Of a stretch of DNA of 6,268 nt, positions 1-4,664 are shown in pieces. The position numbers were made by a program, and so were the translations under genes. The notes beneath the pieces are model-generated. The model worked only from the letters and a program-made list of their open reading frames with translations, did no database searches and was not told where the DNA came from. Source of the DNA: Oscillospiraceae bacterium (GTDB lineage: Bacteria > Bacillota > Clostridia > Oscillospirales > Acutalibacteraceae); assembly GCA_003499325.1 (NCBI GenBank), contig DNIP01000040.1, positions 3,339 through 9,606 of the forward strand. Direction: 5' to 3'. How positions within the stretch are numbered: the stretch's first letter is position 1; every line of letters begins with the position of its first letter.

Positions 1-653
1 ACGACCAGTGGAGCAATATGCTCGGCGGTACGGAGCTGATCCGCAGAAAGCTCGGTAAGGATGCCTACGCCATGACCATCAACCTGCTCCTCAACAGTGA
101 GGGCAAGAAGATGGGCAAGACCCAGAAGGGCGCTGTATGGCTCGACGCGAACAAGACTACCCCGTTCGAATTCTATCAGTATTGGCGTAATGTCGATGAC
201 GCCGACGTCATCAAGTGCCTTAAGATGCTGACCTTCCTGCCGCTTGAAGAGATCGAGCAGATGGCAGCGTGGGAGGGCTCACAGCTGAACAAGGCGAAGG
301 AGATCTTAGCCTATGAGCTGACCAAGATGATCCACGGTGAGGAAGAGGCGAACAAGGCGCAGGAGGGTGCTCGGGCACTCTTTGGCGGCGGCGCCGACAC
401 CGATAATATGCCGACCACCGAGATCACCGAGGATGACTTCACTGACGAGGGTATCTCGATCCTCGATCTGCTGATCAAATGCAACCTGATTCCCTCTAAG
501 GGCGAGGGCAAGCGCCTGATCAAGCAGGGCGGTATCTCGCTGGATGACGAGAAGATCACCGATATCTTCCATATGGTCACGAAGGACGCCTTTGACAAGG
601 GTCATGTGATCATCAAGAAGGGCAAGAAGGTATTCCATAAGGTTGTATTGTAA
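1..653 (+). CDS. tyrS: Tyrosyl-tRNA synthetase, C-terminal part (5' end outside window)
   Basis: Cytoplasmic class I aminoacyl-tRNA synthetase that charges tRNA-Tyr with tyrosine. The reading frame is open from base 3, and the first visible residues, DQWSNM, belong to the conserved DQW element of the tyrosine-binding region. The first in-frame ATG (base 18) is therefore internal, not the start. The class I signature KMSKS appears as KMGKT (bases 108-122), followed by GAVWLD, the usual TyrRS context. An alpha-helical anticodon-binding region follows, then a C-terminal S4-type RNA-binding domain (about bases 456-650). About 216 residues are visible, roughly half of the usual 400-420, so the Rossmann N-terminus with the HIGH motif lies upstream. 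No terminator is visible after the stop codon, so read-through into mscL is possible. Identity is near certain; the leader, where a T-box would be, is not in view. Confidence 0.96.
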   Translation, partial: DQWSNMLGGTELIRRKLGKDAYAMTINLLLNSEGKKMGKTQKGAVWLDANKTTPFEFYQYWRNVDDADVIKCLKMLTFLPLEEIEQMAAWEGSQLNKAKEILAYELTKMIHGEEEANKAQEGARALFGGGADTDNMPTTEITEDDFTDEGISILDLLIKCNLIPSKGEGKRLIKQGGISLDDEKITDIFHMVTKDAFDKGHVIIKKGKKVFHKVVL

Positions 654-681
654 GTTAGGAGTGAGGAGTTAGGAGTGAGGA
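654..681. repeat. Tandem heptad repeat, four copies of GTKAGGA
   Basis: Directly after the tyrS stop codon, two perfect copies of the 14-mer GTTAGGAGTGAGGA stand head to tail (654-667 and 668-681). Each 14-mer is made of two heptads, GTTAGGA and GTGAGGA, so the block is four heptads of consensus GTKAGGA. It does not form a hairpin by itself. Its purine-rich GGAG cores resemble Shine-Dalgarno sequences, but no start codon is suitably placed to use them. Heptad arrays of this kind are known as short tandem repeats in intergenic DNA of several bacterial groups; assigning it to a named family is inference. Confidence 0.8.
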
Positions 682-740
682 GTTTCATGAACGCCGAGCC
701 CTGATTGCCTATCACTGACTTTCTAATAAAGAATTATAAC

Positions 741-746
741 AAGGAG
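741..746 (+). promoter_or_regulatory. Ribosome binding site of mscL (decides start)
   Basis: AAGGAG lies 8 nt before the ATG at 755. The same frame also contains a GTG at 746, but that codon begins with the last base of this Shine-Dalgarno and cannot be the start, so mscL starts at 755. Confidence 0.85.
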
Positions 747-754
747 TGCAGAAC

Positions 755-1177
755 ATGAAAAAATTATTTGGCGAATTCAAAGAATTCATCATGCGCGGTA
801 ATGTCATGGATTTGGCAGTCGGCGTTATCATCGGCGGCGCGTTCGGTGCGATCGTGACCTCTTTGACAGAGGACATCATCTCTCCGATCCTCGGACTCTT
901 CGGCAACCTCGATTTCTCTCAGCTGGTCGCGAAGGTCGGCAACGTCGAGATCCGTTACGGCGCTTTCCTGACCGCTGTCATCAACTTCCTGATCATGGCG
1001 CTGATCATCTTCCTGATGGTCAAGGGCATCAACAAGCTGATGACCATCGGCAAGAAGAAGGAAGAAGCGGAAGAAGCGGCAACCACCAAGATTTGCCCGC
1101 ACTGCTGTGAAGAGGTCAACATCAACGCGACCAAGTGCCCGCATTGTACCGGCGACATCCCCGCAGAGGACGCGTAA
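755..1177 (+). CDS. mscL: Large-conductance mechanosensitive channel MscL with C-terminal zinc ribbon
   Basis: Homopentameric inner-membrane channel that opens under membrane tension and releases solutes during hypo-osmotic shock. The 140-residue product begins with the amphipathic N-terminal helix ([11 protein letters not shown]), followed by the MscL signature [21 protein letters not shown]1 lies at about residues 15-45 and TM2 at about 68-95 ([25 protein letters not shown]). The charged linker KKKEEAEEA leads into a tail that is not the usual helical bundle. It is a CPHC-x10-CPHC zinc-ribbon-like module (Cys114, Cys117, Cys128, Cys131; bases 1094-1147) with an extra Cys118. The length is normal for the family, so the ribbon replaces rather than extends the C-terminal helix. 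The gene follows tyrS by about 100 bp and is closed by the terminator at 1242-1289. No convincing sigma-A promoter was found between the two genes. MscL identity is secure; metal binding by the tail is inference. Confidence 0.96.
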   Translation: MKKLFGEFKEFIMRGNVMDLAVGVIIGGAFGAIVTSLTEDIISPILGLFGNLDFSQLVAKVGNVEIRYGAFLTAVINFLIMALIIFLMVKGINKLMTIGKKKEEAEEAATTKICPHCCEEVNINATKCPHCTGDIPAEDA

Positions 1178-1241
1178 CGTTTTCATTCCGTCTTGTTGAG
1201 GGAACATAAAAGCGCTTATCCGCATGAACAGCGGCTCAAAA

Positions 1242-1289
1242 CATAATGAAAAGCTCCCGAGTCATCACGATTCGGGAGCTTTTATTATG
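1242..1289 (+). terminator. Rho-independent terminator of mscL, probably bidirectional
   Basis: A perfect 12-bp stem, AAAAGCTCCCGA (1249-1260) with TCGGGAGCTTTT (1272-1283), encloses an 11-nt loop. The outer bases CATAAT (1242-1247) and ATTATG (1284-1289) extend the stem past one bulged G at 1248. The stem begins with A residues and ends in TTTT, so it can serve on either strand: for mscL (64 bp after its stop) and as a distal terminator for fucO arriving from the right. Confidence 0.88.
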
Positions 1290-1293
1290 GTTA

Positions 1294-1307
1294 TCAATTG
1301 TCAATTC
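1294..1307. repeat. Short heptad direct repeat TCAATTG/TCAATTC
   Basis: Two adjacent heptads, TCAATTG (1294-1300) and TCAATTC (1301-1307), differ only in the last base. They share the 7-bp period of the block at 654-681 but not its sequence. With only two copies this is weak by itself. Confidence 0.45.
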
Positions 1308-1417
1308 GAGGGAGCTTGCAGCGTGGCAATCCCATAAAGCAGCGTACTGCTTTTCTGACGCTTAAGTGAATAGGTCGATGGGGAGATTGCCGCGTAGTTG
1401 GTGAATTTCCGACTCCC
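1308..1417. repeat. Gene-free intergenic element with imperfect inverted repeat and hairpins
   Basis: This stretch between the mscL terminator and the fucO 3' end has no credible ORF. CGTGGCAATC (1322-1331) pairs with GATTGCCGCG (1385-1394), ten base pairs as RNA with one G-U wobble. Between these arms sits a perfect hairpin, AAAGCAG (1336-1342), loop CGTA, CTGCTTT (1347-1353), flanked by short A and T runs. That hairpin could act as a weak terminator for fucO on the minus strand. A second, competing hairpin pairs 1382-1388 with 1404-1410. The arm sequence resembles dispersed intergenic repeats with a GATTGCCACG core that I recall from gut Clostridia; this link is from memory and not verified. 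It may be a decayed miniature repeat. Confidence 0.5.
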
Positions 1418-1452
1418 AGCAAAGATATTAATAAGGATGAAGCATTAAAGAA

Positions 1453-2601
1453 TCATGCCATAATCTTCTTATACAGCTCTTTGAGATCCTCGACGTTGGT
1501 TTCTCTGGGGTTGCCGGGGCGGCACGCGTCCGCGTATGCGTCTGCGGCGAGCACATCCAGATCCTCCGCCTTGACCTTCTCGTTCTTCTCGGGGATGCCT
1601 ACGTCCTTGGAGAGCTGTTTGACCGCGTCGATCGCCGCCTTGCGATACTCAGCCTGCGACATAGCGTCTACGCCTTCTACGCCCATTGCGCGCGCGATCT
1701 CACGGAACTTCTCACCGGTGTACTCCTGGTTATATTCCATGACGATCGGCAGCATCATAGCGCACGCAACGCCGTGGGGCGTGTCATAATGCGCGCCGAG
1801 GGTGTGGGCGATACTGTGCGCGATACCCAAGCCGACGTTCGAGAAGCCCATGCCGGCAACATACTGCGCCAGCGCCATGCCCTCTCTGTCCTCGGGCTTG
1901 TTCTCAACAGCGCCGCGCAGGTGCTTTGCGATCAGACGGATCGCCTCGAGGTGGAACATATCGGTCATTTCCCATGCCGCTGCGGTGGTATAGCCCTCAA
2001 TCGCGTGGGTGAGCGCGTCCATACCGGTGGAAGCCGTCAGCCCCTTGGGCATGCTGCTCATCATATCGGGATCGACAACAGCGATCTCGGGGATATCGTG
2101 CTCGTCAACGCAGACGAACTTGCGCTCCTTCTCAACATCGGTGATGACATAGTTGATGGTGACCTCCGCGGCAGTGCCCGCTGTGGTGGGGACGGCAATG
2201 GTCGGGACAGCATGGTTCTTGGTGGGAGCGACGCCCTCTAAGGAGCGAACGTCGGCGAACTCAGGATTGGTGATGATCACGCCGATCGCCTTTGCGGTAT
2301 CCATCGCGGAGCCGCCGCCGATGGCGATGATGGAGTCAGCCTTCGCCGCCTTGAACGCGTCCACGCCAGCCTGTACGTTTTCGATGGTCGGATTCGCCTT
2401 GACCTCGGAGAAAACGTCATAGGGGAGACCGCATTCGTCCAGAAGCGCGGTGACCTTCTGCGCTACGTTGAACTTGATCAGATCAGGGTCGGTGACGATG
2501 AGGACTTTGGTAAAGCCCTTTGTCTTAGCAATCGCGGGGATCTCGTTGATCGCGCCCTTGCCGTGGTAGGAAGTGTTGTTAAGAATGATTCTGTTTGCCA
2601 T
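1453..2601 (-). CDS. fucO: Lactaldehyde reductase / 1,2-propanediol oxidoreductase (iron-type alcohol dehydrogenase)
   Basis: NAD(H)-dependent group III alcohol dehydrogenase that reduces lactaldehyde to 1,2-propanediol, the redox sink of anaerobic fucose and rhamnose breakdown. The 382 residues equal the length of E. coli FucO and begin almost identically (MANRIILN). Shared blocks include NPEFADVRSLEG (112-123), TTAGTAAEVTINYVITD (139-155), RKFVCVD (160-166) and QYVAGMGFSNVGLG (246-259). The cofactor loop GGGS is at 95-98. The metal ligands fit Asp195, His199, His262 and His276, each one residue before the E. coli positions. The start is fixed by GGAGG (2608-2612) 6 nt upstream. A sigma-A-like promoter overlapped by a Rex-like operator precedes it, suggesting control by NADH/NAD. 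No fucose or rhamnose pathway genes lie in the window, so it may also act as a general short-chain alcohol dehydrogenase. The family is certain, the substrate likely. Confidence 0.9.
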   Translation of the reverse strand: MANRIILNNTSYHGKGAINEIPAIAKTKGFTKVLIVTDPDLIKFNVAQKVTALLDECGLPYDVFSEVKANPTIENVQAGVDAFKAAKADSIIAIGGGSAMDTAKAIGVIITNPEFADVRSLEGVAPTKNHAVPTIAVPTTAGTAAEVTINYVITDVEKERKFVCVDEHDIPEIAVVDPDMMSSMPKGLTASTGMDALTHAIEGYTTAAAWEMTDMFHLEAIRLIAKHLRGAVENKPEDREGMALAQYVAGMGFSNVGLGIAHSIAHTLGAHYDTPHGVACAMMLPIVMEYNQEYTGEKFREIARAMGVEGVDAMSQAEYRKAAIDAVKQLSKDVGIPEKNEKVKAEDLDVLAADAYADACRPGNPRETNVEDLKELYKKIMA

Positions 2602-2630
2602 AATATACCTCCGTATAAATTGTTATTTAT

Positions 2631-2659
2631 ATTGTATAATTTTTAACAATAAAAATCAA
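2631..2659 (-). promoter_or_regulatory. Candidate sigma-A promoter of fucO
   Basis: On the minus strand, TTGATT (2654-2659, -35) and TACAAT (2631-2636, -10) are separated by exactly 17 bp of AT-rich DNA. Transcription would start near 2624, giving a leader of about 23 nt that contains the GGAGG ribosome site. The -10 matches consensus at 5 of 6 bases and the -35 at 4 of 6. Confidence 0.65.
2632..2649. promoter_or_regulatory. Rex-like redox operator over the fucO promoter
   Basis: The minus strand reads TTGTTAAAAATTATACAA, an 18-bp site. It matches the clostridial Rex pattern TTGTTAA-N4-TTAACAA at 12 of the 14 defined positions, with one half-site perfect and the outer TTGT/ACAA at canonical spacing. 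It covers most of the -10 and the adjoining spacer, so a bound repressor would block polymerase. Rex is a NADH-sensing repressor known to control alcohol dehydrogenase and other fermentative genes in Firmicutes. The AT-richness of the region makes a chance match possible. Confidence 0.5.
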
Positions 2660-2719
2660 TCATACGGTGTATAGAAATAACGGAAGAAAAACTGTGTAAA
2701 TAGTCTAATTTCGTTGCGA

Positions 2720-3193
2720 TCAGTCATTTTCCAACCATTTTTTGAGCAGCGCGCGACCCTTGTTCAAACGGCTTTTGACCGTGCCCTCGGGAATACGGAG
2801 AGTCTCTTTTATTTCTTTGATAGAATAATCTTCAATATAGAACAAGATCAACGTCAAGCGTATCTTCTCAGGCAGCCTGTCGATCAGATCACCGATCTCC
2901 ACGGAGGTGTACGGATTATCGCGCGAAGCGATATCGGGGAGCGATTCCCCGATATCCGAGTATCGCTTACGCGCTTTAATCATTTTATGGCATACATTGA
3001 TCAGGATACGCACAAGCCATGTGCCGAAGTATTGCTCCTGCCGCAGCCGTTTTCTGTTTTGGTAGGCGCATAGGATCGCTTCGTGCACCGCGTCCTGCGC
3101 GTCGTTCTCGTTTTTGAGCATGGACATGGAGATGCGATACAGCGTGTCTGTCTGTGCTGTGACGAGCATCGCAAAGCTATGATTATCGATCAT
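2720..3193 (-). CDS. ECF-like sigma-70 family RNA polymerase sigma factor
   Basis: Alternative sigma factor directing RNA polymerase to a small regulon, probably envelope related. The 157-residue protein has two domains. Region 2 (about residues 5-75) contains the acidic DAQDAVHEA helix and the promoter-melting stretch YFGTWLVRILINVCHKM. Region 4 (about 100-152) has the helix-turn-helix YSIKEIKETLRIPEGTVKSRLNKGRALLKK. Region 3 is absent and the length is typical for ECF factors. I chose the ATG at 3193 because AAGGTG sits 7 nt upstream. A longer frame opening at 3241 would overlap the preceding gene by 59 bp and adds no conserved residues. The start overlaps the 3' end of the upstream membrane protein gene by 11 bp, implying coupled translation. 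No terminator is visible before fucO, so some read-through is possible. Family is secure; the stimulus and ECF subgroup are unknown. Confidence 0.92.
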   Translation of the reverse strand: MIDNHSFAMLVTAQTDTLYRISMSMLKNENDAQDAVHEAILCAYQNRKRLRQEQYFGTWLVRILINVCHKMIKARKRYSDIGESLPDIASRDNPYTSVEIGDLIDRLPEKIRLTLILFYIEDYSIKEIKETLRIPEGTVKSRLNKGRALLKKWLEND

Positions 3194-4550
3194 CTTCGAG
3201 CACCTTGAAAAGATAGGTAGTATAGTTGCTGTCGCCGTCATAGATAGGATCGATGATATCGTTTATGCCGTCGATGGTAAGATAAACATGATCGAGCATA
3301 TCCGCGTTACAACGTATGCCGATGGTTACGGTCATGGTTTCATGTGCGGGAAGAGTAGGGATATAGAAGCTCTTTCCCTCGCCGTGGGGTGAGAGATAGG
3401 CGATCTCGGTGTCACAGCAAGCGGTGCTGTAGATACCTTCTTTCGGGTCGATACTCTCTGCATGGCTGAATTCGTTTCCGTCTTTATTCAGCACATTCGC
3501 ACGGTATGGAATGTACAATTCTACGTCCTCGTTGGTCAGGTTTTCGTAGGTGATTTTGGCGAGGATCAGCTTTTGTTCCTTTTGCTCGACGCTTAGTTCC
3601 TCATAGGTAGAGCTGAAGCCGTCGCCCTCTTTGAAAGTGGTAAATTCTTTTGGAATAAGCCTGCCGTTTTCCTGCGCGATCGTATCAGGAAAGCGGTTAA
3701 AACAGCTTTCGTCCAACTCGCTGATATTGTCTGTGAGACGTACATTGGTGATTTGTGCAGTATAACGTTGGCTCTCGTCCTCAGTGATAGGGGAGTAATG
3801 CATAAAGGTCAGCTTGGTATCAAGCGGCTTTTCAACAAAGGTTTCTTCATATTTGTATGTGACAGCAGAATCCTGACGTTCGTCGTATGGCTCGTTGAGG
3901 ACGGTGTGATCATCGGCGGTACCCTCGGTGAAGTTGATACCGCTGACAAAGTCCTTGATCTGTTCGTCGGTCACGTCCTTGTGATAGATCAGAAGCATAA
4001 CGTTAACGTCCTCATAGTAGACATAGAGTTGCTTCCATGTTCCTTTCACGTTTTTGACCGTTACTTTATACGCTTGATGACCGCTGACGACACATTCCTC
4101 ATAGCTATCGACATTGGCAATATATGCCTGTTGATCGGGATCCGCATAGCGCATAGGAAGCAAGGAAAAGCCGCTGTCAAACGCTTCTTTGTTATCTGCT
4201 TTGCAATACTTTAAATCTTCTGTGTCAGGTACAACGGCAAAGCCGTTGGGGACGTCAACGTGCATTTTGACGTAGAGAGGATAATCGGTTGACGTCTGTG
4301 TTTCTTCCATTCCGATAGCTAAACCGTAGTTGTCGATCGGCTTGATAAGAACACCATATAGCTTGCTTGCTCCGAAAACGGCGGAGGGGATCAAGGCGGC
4401 TAAGATGATGACGGCGATCGCGACGCACCAGCCCTTGGAGAGCCTTCTTTTTGGCGCGGGTCGTGTAACCGCTTCGTCGACAGCCGTCTGTACCGCGTAG
4501 CGAAACCGATCGGGAGTAGGTTTCATCGCGTGTTGTAATTTGTCTTTCAT
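3183..4550 (-). CDS. Single-pass membrane protein, putative anti-sigma factor or sensor of the adjacent ECF sigma
   Basis: Not assignable to a named gene. The 455-residue protein has a cytoplasmic N-terminus of about 40 residues (MKDKLQHAMKPTPDRFRYAVQTAVDEA, then basic PKRRLSKG). One membrane helix follows at about 41-62 (WCVAIAVIILAALIPSAVFGA), and then roughly 390 extracytoplasmic residues. Residues about 85-207 end in a pattern (SGHQAYKVTVKNVKGTWKQ, then an acidic helix DVTDEQIKDFVSGINF) reminiscent of DUF4367-type modules. Residues about 325-430 look like a beta-rich DUF4352/DUF4179-like module (ITYENLTNEDVELYIPY). The short N-terminus lacks a zinc-finger HxxxCxxC anti-sigma motif. It is the first gene of an operon with the sigma factor, has AAGGAG 8 nt before its ATG, and lies behind a candidate ECF promoter. 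An anti-sigma role is inferred from topology and context. It could instead be a secreted-side effector under the same sigma factor. Confidence 0.75.
   Translation of the reverse strand: MKDKLQHAMKPTPDRFRYAVQTAVDEAVTRPAPKRRLSKGWCVAIAVIILAALIPSAVFGASKLYGVLIKPIDNYGLAIGMEETQTSTDYPLYVKMHVDVPNGFAVVPDTEDLKYCKADNKEAFDSGFSLLPMRYADPDQQAYIANVDSYEECVVSGHQAYKVTVKNVKGTWKQLYVYYEDVNVMLLIYHKDVTDEQIKDFVSGINFTEGTADDHTVLNEPYDERQDSAVTYKYEETFVEKPLDTKLTFMHYSPITEDESQRYTAQITNVRLTDNISELDESCFNRFPDTIAQENGRLIPKEFTTFKEGDGFSSTYEELSVEQKEQKLILAKITYENLTNEDVELYIPYRANVLNKDGNEFSHAESIDPKEGIYSTACCDTEIAYLSPHGEGKSFYIPTLPAHETMTVTIGIRCNADMLDHVYLTIDGINDIIDPIYDGDSNYTTYLFKVLEDDR
3201..3206 (-). promoter_or_regulatory. Ribosome binding site of the sigma gene inside the upstream gene
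   Basis: AAGGTG on the minus strand is 7 nt from the ATG at 3193. It lies within the last codons of the membrane protein gene, supporting translational coupling and the shorter sigma start. Confidence 0.65.
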
Positions 4551-4588
4551 AGCATTCGCTCCTTTTCAGATTTGAAACGTTTCTGTTT

Positions 4589-4618
4589 ATTAGAGCGTTG
4601 GGGGAGAGGAAAGGTTCA
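4589..4618 (-). promoter_or_regulatory. Candidate ECF-type promoter of the membrane protein-sigma operon
   Basis: On the minus strand TGAACC followed by TTT (-35 at 4613-4618) is separated by exactly 16 nt from GCTCTAAT (4589-4596). This resembles the ECF consensus of Firmicutes, TGAAAC-N16-CGTC/CGTA with AACCTTT-type -35 elements. The start would fall near 4585, about 35 nt before the ATG, with AAGGAG (4559-4564) in the leader. A perfect palindrome GAAACGTTTC (4574-4583) lies at or just after the start site. The -10 deviates from CGTC, so this is moderate evidence for autoregulation. Confidence 0.5.
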
Positions 4619-4619
4619 T

Positions 4620-4660
4620 AAAAAATGAAAGCGGCACGATTTCTCGTACCGCTTTATCAT
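4620..4660 (-). terminator. Rho-independent terminator of the NlpC/P60 gene
   Basis: On the minus strand AAAGCGGTACGA (4655-4644) pairs with TCGTGCCGCTTT (4639-4628) in a 12-bp stem with one G-U pair, closed by a GAAA tetraloop (4643-4640). CATTTTTT with six T (4625-4620) follows. It starts within 10 bp of the stop codon, and its T-tract ends one base from the -35 of the next operon. Confidence 0.92.
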
Positions 4661-4664
4661 TTTA

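Noticed and set aside
735..740. TATAAC as -10 of an mscL promoter
   Set aside because: It lies immediately before the Shine-Dalgarno, so the transcript would start inside or after the ribosome site, and no -35 is found 16-18 bp upstream.
746..754. GTG at 746 as start of mscL
   Set aside because: It begins with the last base of the AAGGAG Shine-Dalgarno and adds only three residues; the ATG at 755 has proper 8-nt spacing and matches the family N-terminus.
764..1225. 153-codon minus-strand frame across mscL
   Set aside because: It is antisense to a well-conserved gene, has a composition rich in Asp/Arg typical of a shadow frame, and has no recognisable motif.
1220..1234. CCGC/GCGG mini-hairpin after mscL
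   Set aside because: Only four base pairs with a 7-nt loop and no T-run; the strong terminator follows directly.
1774..2241. 155-codon plus-strand frame inside fucO
   Set aside because: Shadow of the conserved fucO reading frame; no ribosome site or domain.
2619..2650. Inverted repeat ATTGTTA-N18-TAACAAT near the fucO promoter
   Set aside because: Arms are AT-rich and far apart; the TAACAAT arm is better explained by the 18-bp Rex-like site at canonical spacing.
3194..3241. N-terminal extension of the sigma factor to 3241
   Set aside because: Adds 16 residues without sigma similarity and would overlap the upstream gene by 59 bp; the ATG at 3193 has a good ribosome site.
3753..4214. 153-codon plus-strand frame inside the membrane protein gene
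   Set aside because: Contains some hydrophobic stretches but no ribosome site or family resemblance; the opposite strand has a complete gene with a good start.
4574..4583. Palindrome GAAACGTTTC as a catabolite-repression (cre) operator
   Set aside because: The spacing around the central CG does not fit the cre consensus, and a 10-bp palindrome is expected several times by chance in a window of this size.
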